64,000 nt of DNA, taken from Acididesulfobacillus acetoxydans (GTDB lineage Bacteria > Bacillota > Desulfitobacteriia > Desulfitobacteriales > Desulfitobacteriaceae). Position 1 is the first letter of the stretch; every line of letters starts with the position of its first letter. Position numbers and translations under genes: made by a program. The stretch is from positions 1,426,001 to 1,490,000 of the forward strand of contig NZ_LR746496.1 of NCBI RefSeq assembly GCF_902729405.1. Direction: 5' to 3'. Shown in pieces: positions 41,487 through 50,042 of this stretch. The notes under the pieces were generated by a model. It saw nothing but the letters and a program-made list of their open reading frames with translations, did no database searches and had not been told where the DNA came from.

Positions 41487-42985
41487 CACTCAGCTTGAGC
41501 ACCCCGGACTTCTTAATCGAGCGCAACCGCGATCGTTGTATCAACTGCCAGGTCTGTGTCCGCCAGTGCGCCAACGAAGCCCATATCTGGGATGAAGAAG
41601 AACAGCGGGTCAAATCCGATGACGCTTTGTGTGTGGACTGTCAGCGCTGTGTCACTCTCTGCCCCACCCATGCCTTGACCATCCGCAAATATCCTTTGGA
41701 ATTCCGGGAAAATGCCAACTGGAGCGCCAATGCTATCAAAGCTATTTACAAGCAGGCGGAGAGCGGGGGTATCCTCTTGACCGGCATGGGCAATGACCAA
41801 CCGTACCCGATCTTCTGGGACCATCTGTTGCTTAACGCCAGTCAGGTCACGAATCCCTCGATTGATCCCTTGCGCGAACCCATGGAACTGAAGACTTTTC
41901 TGGGCCGCAAGCCGGAAAAGCTGATGGTGCAAGACGGTAAACTGGTGGAGGAGATGCCGCCTCAGTTGGAGTTGGAAGTTCCGATCATGTTTTCCGCTAT
42001 GTCCTATGGTTCGATTAGCTTGAACGCAATCAAATCCCTGGCCGCGGCGGCCGAAAAAACCGGCATTATGTACAATACGGGCGAAGGCGGACTGCACAAG
42101 GATCTCTATAAATACGGGAAAAACACGATTGTCCAGGTGGCTTCGGGTCGCTTTGGCGTCCATCCGCAATACCTGGAGGCGGGGGCGGCGATCGAGATTA
42201 AGATCGGTCAGGGGGCCAAGCCGGGAATCGGCGGGCATCTGCCCGGCGAAAAGGTGGGACTGGAAGTTTCCCAGACCCGTATGATTCCGGAAGGAACCGA
42301 TGCCATTTCTCCCGCTCCTCATCACGACATCTATTCGATCGAAGACCTGCGTCAGCTAATCTATTCCTTGAAAGAAGCGACTCAGTACCGCAAACCGGTG
42401 GGTGTTAAGATTGCGGCGGTGCACAATATTGCGGCTATCGCTTCCGGAATTGCCCGGGCCGGGGCGGATATCATTGCTATTGACGGATTTAGGGGCGGGA
42501 CCGGAGCCGCTCCCCTGAGAACCCGGGATAATGTGGGTCTGCCGATTGAATTGGCCCTGGCGGCCGTGGATTCGCGTTTGAGGGAGGAAGGAATTCGCAA
42601 CCAAGTCTCCCTGGTTATCGGCGGCAGCATCCGCAACAGTGCCGATATTGTCAAGGCGATTGCCTTGGGCGCCGATGCCGTCTATATCGGGACGGCTGCC
42701 CTCATTTCCTTGGGCTGCCATCTCTGCCAGAAATGCAATACAGGCAAATGCAACTGGGGGATTGCTACCCAGAACCCTCTACTGGTCAAACGCCTCAATC
42801 CCGAGATTGGGGCCGAACGGGCAGCCAATCTCATTTCGGCCTGGGAACACGAGATTAAGGAACTGCTGGGGGGCATGGGAATCAACGCCATTGAAAGCTT
42901 GCGCGGAAACCGCCTGATGCTGAGAGGAATCGGCCTGAGCGACCGGGAATTGAGCATTCTCGGAGTCATGTCGGCAGGGGAGTGA
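41483..42985 (+). CDS. Glutamate synthase FMN-binding module with ferredoxin domain
   Basis: This 500-residue protein is the synthase domain of the archaeal-type split enzyme. Two N-terminal [4Fe-4S] motifs (CINCQVCVRQC and CVDCQRCVTLCP, residues about 19-60) precede the FMN barrel with MSYGSISLNAIKSL, NTGEGG, QGAKPGIGGHLPG and DGFRGGTGAAPL. A cysteine set GCHLCQKCNTGKCNWGIAT (about residue 413) binds the 3Fe-4S cluster. It combines ammonia with 2-oxoglutarate. It overlaps the preceding gene by four bases (ATGA). Confidence 0.92.
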   Translation: MTLSLSTPDFLIERNRDRCINCQVCVRQCANEAHIWDEEEQRVKSDDALCVDCQRCVTLCPTHALTIRKYPLEFRENANWSANAIKAIYKQAESGGILLTGMGNDQPYPIFWDHLLLNASQVTNPSIDPLREPMELKTFLGRKPEKLMVQDGKLVEEMPPQLELEVPIMFSAMSYGSISLNAIKSLAAAAEKTGIMYNTGEGGLHKDLYKYGKNTIVQVASGRFGVHPQYLEAGAAIEIKIGQGAKPGIGGHLPGEKVGLEVSQTRMIPEGTDAISPAPHHDIYSIEDLRQLIYSLKEATQYRKPVGVKIAAVHNIAAIASGIARAGADIIAIDGFRGGTGAAPLRTRDNVGLPIELALAAVDSRLREEGIRNQVSLVIGGSIRNSADIVKAIALGADAVYIGTAALISLGCHLCQKCNTGKCNWGIATQNPLLVKRLNPEIGAERAANLISAWEHEIKELLGGMGINAIESLRGNRLMLRGIGLSDRELSILGVMSAGE

Positions 42986-43136
42986 ACTCTCTTTGAGGGT
43001 ATGCGGGACCTGTTCCCGCCGGCAGAAACGGAAATTTTACGCCTGGATAAAGTGCTTCGCCGCCGGTCCCGGTGGGGTCTCAGCGAGTTGCGGGGCCGGT
43101 GCGGATTATTTTGCGAGGAAGAGGGGAAAGCCAAGA

Positions 43137-43595
43137 ATGAAGCGCGTATACGCCCGTGAGGAATTTTGTGCCGGATGTAAGCTTTGTGAGGTGCATTGTG
43201 CCGTTGCCCATTCCGAATACCCTAATGATATTATTAAAGCGTTTTTGAAGCAGAAAGTTAAACCCACCCCCCGGGTCCTGGTGGAGGAAAACCAACCGGT
43301 TTCTTTTGCGCTCCAGTGCCGGCACTGTGATGACGCTCCCTGCACCAAGGCTTGCATCAGCGGCGCTATGCAGAAAGATTCGCTGACCGGGGTGGTCACG
43401 AACGACGAAAGCCGTTGTGTCGGCTGTTGGACCTGCATTCTCGTCTGTCCTTTCGGAGCCGTTCAGCGGGATGCCGGAGGACACAAAGTCGCGTCCAAGT
43501 GTGACCTCTGCAGCAGCAACGGAGGCTTGCCCGTCTGTGTTCAGAACTGTCCCAACGGCGCCCTCGTCTTTACCGATGAACTGTGGAGGAGGTAG
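43137..43595 (+). CDS. 4Fe-4S ferredoxin, electron carrier of the split glutamate synthase
   Basis: This 152-residue protein resembles HycB/CooF-type polyferredoxins. Cysteine motifs are CAGCKLCEVHC, CRHCDDAPCTKAC, CVGCWTCILVCPFG and CDLCSS...CVQNCP, enough for four [4Fe-4S] clusters. ATG 43137 follows GAGGGG at 9 bases; the upstream extension is nonconserved. It sits between the synthase module and the FAD oxidoreductase and probably carries electrons between them. Confidence 0.88.
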   Translation: MKRVYAREEFCAGCKLCEVHCAVAHSEYPNDIIKAFLKQKVKPTPRVLVEENQPVSFALQCRHCDDAPCTKACISGAMQKDSLTGVVTNDESRCVGCWTCILVCPFGAVQRDAGGHKVASKCDLCSSNGGLPVCVQNCPNGALVFTDELWRR

Positions 43596-43600
43596 AAAAG

Positions 43601-44881
43601 ATGGACTATGTGATTGTGGGCAACTCCGCTGCCGGCATCGGGGCGGTCGAGGGAATCCGAAGTTCGGACAAGACAGGAAAAATCACTCTTTTCTCGGATG
43701 AACCTTATCACACCTACTCGCGGCCTTTGATTTCCTATTATTTATACGGCAAAGTGGCGGAAGATAAGATGTATTACCGTCCTCCGGATTTCTATGAGCG
43801 CCAGGGCGTGACGGCACGCCTGGGAACCAGGGTGAATTCACTTTCAACAGCGGCGAAAGAGTTGGTGCTGGAATCCGGGGAAAAAGTACGCTTTGAACGT
43901 TTGCTGCTGGCTGCCGGAGGGAAGCCGATCGTGCCGCCCATGCCCGGTCGAGATTTGGAGGGAGTCTTCACTTTCCTGAAATGGGATGATGTCAAAGCCC
44001 TGGAAAAAACTCTCTATCCCGGGGTGCGCACGGTGGTCATCGGTGCCGGTCTGATCGGGCTCAAGGCGACGGAAGCTCTCTGCCATCGGGGAGCGGAGGT
44101 GAGCGTGGTGGAACTGGCCAACCGGGTCTTGAGTGCCATCTTGGATGAGGTTGCGGCTGGACTGGTTCAGGAAAGTTTGGCAGAGCATGGAGTGCGCTTT
44201 TACTTGGAAAATACGGTAGCCGAGATTCTTGGCGAGGACGGCCGGGTGAAAGGAGTGCGCTTGCAGGACGGAAGAGAACTGCCCTGTGATCGCCTGGTCA
44301 TCGCCATCGGAGTCAGTCCCAATACCTCTTTGGCCCAAGGGACGGAGATAGAGATCAACCGGGGCATTGTGGTAGACGAGTTTTTGGCGACTAACGTCGC
44401 CGGCATTTTCGCTGCCGGGGATGTGGCCGAGGGGTACGATTTTCTTTATCGCCAGAGGCGGGTTTTGCCGATTCTGCCGAATGCTTATAAACAAGGTTTC
44501 AGCGCCGGCGTGAACATGACGGGGGGAAGAGAGAGCTACCGCGGCGGCTTTGCCATGAATTCCATCGGCTTTTTTGACTTGCCCATGATCACGGCCGGGA
44601 TCGTTAAGCCCGAAGGTTCGGAATTCCGTGAGCTCATCCACGCGGACGCGGCGAAAAGGGTATACAAGAAGGTCGTCCTGCGTGAAGGCAAGGTCGTCGG
44701 TTTTATCGCCTTGAACGCGATCGACCGGGCCGGGATCTTAACGGGTCTGATGGAGAAAGAAATCGACGTGGCACCCTTTCAAGAGCATTTGCTCAAGGAG
44801 AATTTCGGTTACCTTCATTTCCCCAAAGAATACCGGCAGGAAGAATTGTGGAAAGGAGTGCTGAAGCATGAGCGTGCTTAA
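43601..44881 (+). CDS. FAD/NAD(P)-dependent oxidoreductase of the glutamate synthase cluster
   Basis: This 426-residue pyridine nucleotide-disulfide-type reductase has the FAD motif VIVGNSAAGIGAVEGI, a second dinucleotide fold VVIGAGLIGLKATEAL (about residue 150) and the FAD-closing motif NVAGIFAAGDVAEG. The sequence YHTYSRPLISYYL resembles NADH:rubredoxin and nitrite-reductase-type flavoproteins. Here it likely supplies reducing power to the synthase. ATG 43601 follows GGAGGAGG; the last codons overlap the next gene. Confidence 0.88.
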   Translation: MDYVIVGNSAAGIGAVEGIRSSDKTGKITLFSDEPYHTYSRPLISYYLYGKVAEDKMYYRPPDFYERQGVTARLGTRVNSLSTAAKELVLESGEKVRFERLLLAAGGKPIVPPMPGRDLEGVFTFLKWDDVKALEKTLYPGVRTVVIGAGLIGLKATEALCHRGAEVSVVELANRVLSAILDEVAAGLVQESLAEHGVRFYLENTVAEILGEDGRVKGVRLQDGRELPCDRLVIAIGVSPNTSLAQGTEIEINRGIVVDEFLATNVAGIFAAGDVAEGYDFLYRQRRVLPILPNAYKQGFSAGVNMTGGRESYRGGFAMNSIGFFDLPMITAGIVKPEGSEFRELIHADAAKRVYKKVVLREGKVVGFIALNAIDRAGILTGLMEKEIDVAPFQEHLLKENFGYLHFPKEYRQEELWKGVLKHERA

Positions 44882-45608
44882 TGCCAAAGGGGTTTATTAC
44901 AGGGAACTTAACCGGCAGATCCGCGCTCAGTTCGCCTCCGGTGTCGAGGAGGTCCGGGTGCAAAACGTCAACGGCCAGCGTTATATCGGGGATGGTATCA
45001 GCGGTTCGCAACGCCTGATTCTGGAGGGGACGCCGGGGAATGATCTGGCGGCTTACATGGATGGCTTGGAACTCATTGTGGAGGGAAATGCCCAGGACGC
45101 GATGGCCAATACCATGAACAAGGGCAGGATCATCGTCCATGGCCATGCCGGCGACACGGTCGGGTATGCCATGCGCGGCGGGGAAATCTACATTCGGGAC
45201 AGTGTCGGTTATCGCGTCGGAATTCATATGAAAGAATACCTTGACAGGGTGCCGGCGATTGTCATCGGCGGTACGGGCGGGGAATTTTTCGGTGAGTATA
45301 TGGCAGGAGGAGTGCTGATGCTCCTGGGGCTCGGGCTTGCCGACGCTGCACCGATCGTCGGCAGCTATTGCGGCACCGGTATGCACGGAGGTGTGATGTA
45401 CATCCGGGGCGAGGTGGAAGAGTATAAATTGGGCAAAGAAGTCAAGAGCGTCTCTTTGACTGCGGAAGATGAGGAGAAGATTCAGCATTATGTGTCCGAG
45501 TATGTGCGATATTTCGGAGGAGATGCGGCGCAAATCCTGGCCCGGCCTTTCAATAAACTGATTCCCGCCAATAAGCGGCCCTACGGTGATCTTTACTGTG
45601 CCTGGTAG
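44868..45608 (+). CDS. Glutamate synthase GXGXG-motif module
   Basis: This 246-residue right-handed beta-helix protein corresponds to the C-terminal domain of large glutamate synthase subunits. It shows repeated glycine-rich turns (GNDLAAYMDGLELIVEGNAQ, GHAGDTVGYAMRGGEIYIRD and GGTGGEFFGEYMAGGVLMLLG), the structural repeats of this fold. It has a scaffold rather than catalytic role. It starts inside the previous gene (14-base overlap) and ends the five-gene set. Confidence 0.9.
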   Translation: MSVLNAKGVYYRELNRQIRAQFASGVEEVRVQNVNGQRYIGDGISGSQRLILEGTPGNDLAAYMDGLELIVEGNAQDAMANTMNKGRIIVHGHAGDTVGYAMRGGEIYIRDSVGYRVGIHMKEYLDRVPAIVIGGTGGEFFGEYMAGGVLMLLGLGLADAAPIVGSYCGTGMHGGVMYIRGEVEEYKLGKEVKSVSLTAEDEEKIQHYVSEYVRYFGGDAAQILARPFNKLIPANKRPYGDLYCAW

Positions 45609-45669
45609 GGACTGCGAAAGGTCTAATCCCCTCCCCTGCTTCATAGACTTAGAAGAAGGGGGGAAGAAA

Positions 45670-45921
45670 ATGTCCTATTTGGCGTTGGGATTTACCTATG
45701 GGTTTTTCGTCTTCTGCCTGGTCCTGGGCTGGATTGCGGCCGGGATGTTGGATTTAGACGGGATCTTGCGCCGCTCCGGCGCGCGCTGGGGACGTTTTCT
45801 TCTCCGTCTGGGGGTGGCCCTGGTTTTGGCGGAGGGTTTCCGTGTTTTTCTCAGCTACGCGCTGGGGCCGCTGGTGGAGATTTTGGTTAACCGGAGTGTG
45901 ACCGGATTCAAGACGTTCTGA
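45670..45921 (+). CDS. Small two-helix membrane protein
   Basis: The 83-residue product has two hydrophobic segments (FTYGFFVFCLVLGWIAAGML and the region around LRLGVALVLAEGF) joined by a basic loop (LRRSGARWGRFL). It resembles short DUF1146/YwzB-like proteins, but the match is not secure. ATG 45670 follows GGGGGGAAG. It lies 61 bases after the glutamate synthase genes and before a terminator, so it may be cotranscribed with them. Confidence 0.6.
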   Translation: MSYLALGFTYGFFVFCLVLGWIAAGMLDLDGILRRSGARWGRFLLRLGVALVLAEGFRVFLSYALGPLVEILVNRSVTGFKTF

Positions 45922-46018
45922 ACCTTGCAGCCCGCAAGGTTTTAGTTTTCTGAGTTCTCCCAGTTCTTCTCCGGGTTCTTGTGCAAGCAAGTTCGGGATC
46001 GTTCACCTGTCGCCGGGA

Positions 46019-46104
46019 TTTTTCAGGAAAGCGGCGGAGGTTCTTTTCAGGCGGCGGGGGTGTTTTCAGGCAGCGGCTGCATGAGCCACTGCCTGAAAAG
46101 TTTC
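46019..46104 (+). terminator. Terminator hairpin preceded by TTTTCAGG repeats
   Basis: TTTTCAGGCAG (46063-46073) pairs perfectly with CTGCCTGAAAA (46089-46099), and GGCT/AGCC pairs extend the stem inward. TTTTCAGG is also present at about 46020 and 46044 with similar GC-rich followers, giving three imperfect units of about 20 bases. The rest of the gap up to the murT promoter is without features. Confidence 0.65.
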
Positions 46105-46245
46105 AAACCAAAGCTCCGGCAGGACTGGGTCTGCCGGGGGCTTTACAGTGTTAACGGCCCGGACGGCAGAGGCGGAATTTCAGGTTCGCTGCAGACGGGG
46201 CTGTGTTTGGAGCAATGAGGGCGCTTTGGTCCGAAGATGAGCCGG

Positions 46246-46275
46246 TTGATGATTCCCCCTCTGAGGATGTATAAT
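46246..46275 (+). promoter_or_regulatory. Promoter of murT-gatD
   Basis: TTGATG (46246-46251) and TATAAT (46270-46275) are 18 bases apart, a good housekeeping-type promoter. It would give a leader of about 35 bases before GTG 46317. Confidence 0.7.
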
Positions 46276-46316
46276 CATTGGGGACAGACGAGAACGGTTG
46301 GGATAGGAGAAACTTT

Positions 46317-47765
46317 GTGAAACGGACATGGCGTTTTTACGCGGCGGTTTGGGCAGGGAAGCTGAGCGGCGCTCTTTTGAAGCTTCTGGGGAGGACGGGA
46401 ACGACCCTGCCGGGGGCGGTGGCCCAACGCCTTGATCCCGCGTGTATCGCGCATCTAGGCGCCTCTCTTCCGGAGGGTGTTCTGCTCGTCACAGGCACCA
46501 ACGGGAAAACAACCACGGCCAACCTGCTGGCGAACATCCTGAGAGCGGCCGGCAAGGACTTCGCCTTTAATCAGGCCGGAGCCAACCTCGTCACCGGCAT
46601 TACCGGTGCCTTGCTGCAGGATACCGGTTGGTCGGGAAGACTGCGGGTGCCACTGGCTTTGCTCGAAGTGGACGAGGCCACGGTTCCCAAAGTTTGTGCT
46701 CAGATTACACCCAGGCTGGCCATTATTACCAATTTTTTCCGGGACCAGCTTGATCGTTATGGGGAGTTAGATACAACGGTCCGCTTGGTTCGGAATGCAC
46801 TGCCGAGAGCGACGGCGCTGGTTCTCAATGCCGATGATCCTCTTGTGGCCCAATTCGGGATCGGGCGCTCGGACAAGCGGGCGGCGGACCCTTCCGGGGT
46901 CATGCACCAAGGGGTTATTTATTATGGAGTGGAACGAATTCCGGAGAGCAGCGCGGTAAGCGGAGAGACCAGGGAAGCCCGGTTCTGCCCTTTGTGCGGT
47001 GCTCCTCTGGAGTATACCTTATTTCATTACGGTCAATTGGGCCTTTTTGCTTGCCCGTCTTGTTCCTTCCGGAGGCCGCTGCCGCATTTGCAGGCCCAGC
47101 AAGTCAGAATGGAAGAGGGTAAGCTTTATTTCAGAGTCGGGGTCAATGCTTACGAGGTGGCTTTGCAGGGATATTACAATCTTTACAATGCCCTGGCAGC
47201 AGTGGCGGCCGCCGTGCAGCTGGATATTGACGGAGAGGCCATTGCTCGGGGGTTAAGGGAGTTTGTTCCGCAGGCAGGACGTATGGAGCGCTTTCTTCTG
47301 CTCGAAGGGGAGGTCACCCTGGCTTTGGTCAAGAATCCCACCGGCTTTAATCAAGTGATTCATACCGTGTTAAACGGTGGTGCCGCCGGGATACGTCTCC
47401 TGATTGCGATTAACGATCTGGCGGCTGACGGCAGGGATGTCTCTTGGCTTTGGGATGTTGATTTTGAACGGTTAGGAGCGGCCGCCGAAGCCGGGGAGGG
47501 CCGCGTGGACCTGGTTGTCTGTACAGGATTGCGGGCAGAGGACATGGCTTTGCGCCTGAAATATGCCGGTGTGCCCGAAGATAGATTGAGGATCGAACAC
47601 TCAGCCGAGAAGGCTTTGGCCCTGGTGTCCGCCGGACGCGGCGGGCGGGAAGCGGTCTACGTCCTCCCGACCTACACGATGCTTTTTCCGCTGCGCACCC
47701 TGCTCGAAGCCGCAGCCGCCCACACCGGCCGGGGCCTGAGTGCCGAGGGGAGGGCGAGCGCTTGA
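46317..47765 (+). CDS. murT: Lipid II isoglutaminyl synthase, MurT subunit
   Basis: This 482-residue Mur-ligase-like protein amidates the D-glutamate of lipid II together with GatD. The ATP-binding motif GTNGKTTTANLL (about residue 60), the central domain LEVDEATVPKV and TNFFRDQLDRYGELD, a zinc ribbon insertion (CPLCGAPLEY...CPSCSF, about residues 225-260) and the C-terminal DUF1727 domain (VKNPTGFNQV, INDLAADGRDVSWLWDVDFE) are all typical. GTG 46317 has AGGAGA 6 bases upstream; an earlier TTG at 46278 overlaps the promoter. It overlaps gatD by four bases. Confidence 0.93.
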   Translation: MKRTWRFYAAVWAGKLSGALLKLLGRTGTTLPGAVAQRLDPACIAHLGASLPEGVLLVTGTNGKTTTANLLANILRAAGKDFAFNQAGANLVTGITGALLQDTGWSGRLRVPLALLEVDEATVPKVCAQITPRLAIITNFFRDQLDRYGELDTTVRLVRNALPRATALVLNADDPLVAQFGIGRSDKRAADPSGVMHQGVIYYGVERIPESSAVSGETREARFCPLCGAPLEYTLFHYGQLGLFACPSCSFRRPLPHLQAQQVRMEEGKLYFRVGVNAYEVALQGYYNLYNALAAVAAAVQLDIDGEAIARGLREFVPQAGRMERFLLLEGEVTLALVKNPTGFNQVIHTVLNGGAAGIRLLIAINDLAADGRDVSWLWDVDFERLGAAAEAGEGRVDLVVCTGLRAEDMALRLKYAGVPEDRLRIEHSAEKALALVSAGRGGREAVYVLPTYTMLFPLRTLLEAAAAHTGRGLSAEGRASA

Positions 47766-48667
47766 AAATAACTATTTGCCATCTTTATCCGGACCTGCTG
47801 GATCTCTACGGGGACCGGGGAAATATCCTGGCTTTAGCGGCTCGCTGCAGCTGGCGCGGCATTGAGGGTTTGGTTCAACGTTCCAGTCTCGGGGATCCAT
47901 TGGATTTCCGCCATATTGACATTCTTTTTATCGGCGGAGGCTCCGACCGTGAGCAGAGTATTCTGGTTAATGACCTCAAGCGGCGGGAAACGGAATTGCG
48001 CGAGGCTATTGAGGAGGGACTGGTGGTTCTCGGTATCTGCGGCGGGTACCAGCTGCTGGGCCAGTATTATCAAACGGGCGGGGGCGACAAAATACCGGGA
48101 TTGGGCATCTTGAACCTGTGGACTGTGGCCGGTCGGGAACGGCTCATCGGCAATGTGATTGCAGATCTCAACCCTGCGGCCTGGGGGCAGGAGCCGACGG
48201 GGGAAGCGGCCGTCCGGGGAACAGGGAACAGCGAAGGCAGGGGGGGCGGTTTGCAAACCGGACCGGGCACCGGCTGCAGCTTGGGAAGCGTGGCAGGGAC
48301 CGATAACGGAGCGGCAGCCAAGGCAGAGACCGGCAGCGGAGCGGCGAGCGGGAGTGGCATTTTGACGACTCTGGTAGGTTTTGAAAATCACTCAGGCAGG
48401 ACGTATCTGGGAGAAGGGCTGTTACCTCTGGGTTTGATTCGGCACGGGTACGGAAATAACGGTCAGGATCAAGGGGAAGGGGTCCGCTATCGCAACGTTT
48501 TCGGTACGTATTTGCACGGGCCCCTTTTGCCTAAGAACCCGCATTTAGCCGACTTGCTGCTCGCTTTGGCTCTGCGGCGCCGGGGTGTTGCCGTTCTCCC
48601 GGCTGTGCTCGACGACCGCCTGGAAATCAGGGCTCATCAGGCTGTGGTGCGGCGGTTTTTGTCTTAG
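47762..48667 (+). CDS. gatD: Lipid II isoglutaminyl synthase, GatD glutaminase subunit
   Basis: This 301-residue class I-type glutaminase supplies ammonia to MurT. HLYPDLLDLYGDRGN, the nucleophile region LGICGGYQLLG (about residue 95) and the histidine region FGTYLHGPLLPKNP are present. Between about residues 143 and 200 a Gly/Ala/Ser/Thr-rich low-complexity insertion replaces a short loop; ordinary GatD is about 240-250 residues. The TTG start overlaps the murT stop. The last codons are tandemly duplicated after the stop. Confidence 0.92.
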   Translation: MKITICHLYPDLLDLYGDRGNILALAARCSWRGIEGLVQRSSLGDPLDFRHIDILFIGGGSDREQSILVNDLKRRETELREAIEEGLVVLGICGGYQLLGQYYQTGGGDKIPGLGILNLWTVAGRERLIGNVIADLNPAAWGQEPTGEAAVRGTGNSEGRGGGLQTGPGTGCSLGSVAGTDNGAAAKAETGSGAASGSGILTTLVGFENHSGRTYLGEGLLPLGLIRHGYGNNGQDQGEGVRYRNVFGTYLHGPLLPKNPHLADLLLALALRRRGVAVLPAVLDDRLEIRAHQAVVRRFLS

Positions 48668-48688
48668 TACCTGTTTTTGTCTTAGCAC
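48655..48688 (+). repeat. 18-bp-offset duplication of the gatD end
   Basis: GTTTTTGTCTTAGTAC (48655-48670), which includes the TAG stop, is repeated as GTTTTTGTCTTAGCAC (48673-48688) with one mismatch. Confidence 0.7.
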
Positions 48689-48913
48689 ATCAGATGAGGA
48701 TTGAAAGTATAAGTCCGTGGCTGCCTAAGTGCCACTTTTGCTTCTGCCATCGCCCGGACGAGCCCGGTCGCTTCCCTGGAGCAACCGGAGTGAGGGCCGA
48801 GTTTTGCTTGAAATCCCGCCGGTTTTTGCTGACCGGACGGAAATTTTTGCCTGGTCCACCCGGAGACAGTGCAACACGGTTCGTCGGTAAAGATTTATAA
48901 AGTATATCGCTCT

Positions 48914-48955
48914 TGCAATACCGGCATAATATAAATGCAATACCGGCATAATATA
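48914..48955. repeat. Perfect 20-bp direct repeat with a 22-bp period
   Basis: TGCAATACCGGCATAATATA occurs at 48914-48933 and again at 48936-48955, separated by two bases. Identical 20-mers two helical turns apart look like tandem protein-binding sites. They lie about 115 bases before the mazE -35 box, in a gap (48689-49070) that otherwise has no gene. Confidence 0.7.
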
Positions 48956-49070
48956 CTTGAAGTACACGGTAGGAAGGACTGCCGGGAACCGAGACTGCGA
49001 AATGGCAAAATTTACATGGGGGATTCGGCCTGAATACCGGTTCTCTGGCTTGTTTAGTCAGCCCAGTTCG

Positions 49071-49100
49071 TTGACACTTTGGAGCATTACTATCTATAAT
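49071..49100 (+). promoter_or_regulatory. Consensus promoter of mazEF
   Basis: TTGACA (49071-49076) and TATAAT (49095-49100) are both perfect and 18 bases apart. Transcription would start near 49107, which excludes the ATG at 49099 as the mazE start. Confidence 0.8.
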
Positions 49101-49137
49101 GGAATATAGCCTTGGCAGAAAACATGGGGGTGCTGGT

Positions 49138-49413
49138 GTGGCAGAAAGTAAGCGGATCATGATCAGTTTACCGGAAAGTTTGCTCGCGGAAGTGGATGGG
49201 ATTGTTACACTGGAAAAACGTAACCGCAGCGAATTCATTCGCGAGGCGATCAATAGTGTTCTCCATGAACGCCGCAGGAGGGGAATACGGGAGCAGATGC
49301 GCAGGGGATATCAGGAAATGGCTCAACTCAACCTGGCCATCGCCAAGGAACTGTTTTCTACAGAACAAGAAGCATTGGAGGATTTTGAGAGAACAATTGT
49401 GGAGTGTCGATGA
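49138..49413 (+). CDS. mazE: Antitoxin of the EndoA toxin (MazE/EndoAI type)
   Basis: This 91-residue ribbon-helix-helix protein has the DNA-binding strand [19 protein letters not shown] and the helices [16 protein letters not shown]. The C-terminal part ([19 protein letters not shown]) is the toxin-binding region conserved with B. subtilis EndoAI. GTG 49138 is chosen because the promoter ends at 49100 and GGGGGTG lies upstream. It overlaps the toxin gene by four bases. It should neutralise MazF and repress its own promoter. Confidence 0.92.
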   Translation: MAESKRIMISLPESLLAEVDGIVTLEKRNRSEFIREAINSVLHERRRRGIREQMRRGYQEMAQLNLAIAKELFSTEQEALEDFERTIVECR

Positions 49414-49763
49414 TGATCATTAAGCGCGGGGAAATTTATTACGCAGAGTTAAACCCCGTCGTCGGCTCAGAGCAAGGGGGGACGCGGCCGGTTCTGGTCA
49501 TTCAAAACGATATAGGGAACCAGTTCAGCCCGACGACGATTATTGCCGCTATTACTTCGCAAATTGCGAAGGCCAAGTTGCCCACTCATGTTGAAGTTCG
49601 TGCCAAAAGAAGCGGGTTGGAACGAGATTCCGTGATCCTGACTGAGCAGATCCGGACGATTGATAAGAGCAGGCTGAAAGAAAAAGTCGCCGTCTTAGAT
49701 GAAGAAGTGATGTTGCGGGTGGATCAGGCAATTGAGATCAGTTTGGGGCTGGCGGACATTTAG
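49410..49763 (+). CDS. mazF: MazF/EndoA-type mRNA interferase toxin
   Basis: This 117-residue endoribonuclease closely matches the B. subtilis EndoA (NdoA) type: [30 protein letters not shown], split here as [20 protein letters not shown] and [12 protein letters not shown]; then [20 protein letters not shown] and [20 protein letters not shown], with the catalytic arginine and threonine in these motifs. ATG 49410 overlaps the antitoxin stop, with GGAG 6 bases upstream. The enzyme cuts single-stranded mRNA at a short motif, UACAU in the Bacillus homologue. Confidence 0.94.
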   Translation: MMIIKRGEIYYAELNPVVGSEQGGTRPVLVIQNDIGNQFSPTTIIAAITSQIAKAKLPTHVEVRAKRSGLERDSVILTEQIRTIDKSRLKEKVAVLDEEVMLRVDQAIEISLGLADI

Positions 49764-50042
49764 ACGGGCTGACACATAAAAACTGATGGCGCAAGAGACA
49801 GCGTTGAAGGGTGGACGCTGTTTTTTGGGTATATCTGAGGGTATACAATCTGTGGGTACATAAGTGTACTGCGGCTTTTGATGGACAGCGCCTGATTGCT
49901 TCAGGGGATCAACCGCAACACAAGCCAAGTCTTTTACGGAAATTTGGTGTGCTTTTGTCAGTGGCGGTTTTAAGCAGCTTTGTGAACGGAAGTTTATCGC
50001 GGTTTGCTCAGTACTGGGTGGTAGAAAGGAGTTACCGAGACG

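Noticed and set aside
48914-48955. CRISPR array
   Set aside because: Only two repeat copies, separated by two bases, and no cas genes in the window.
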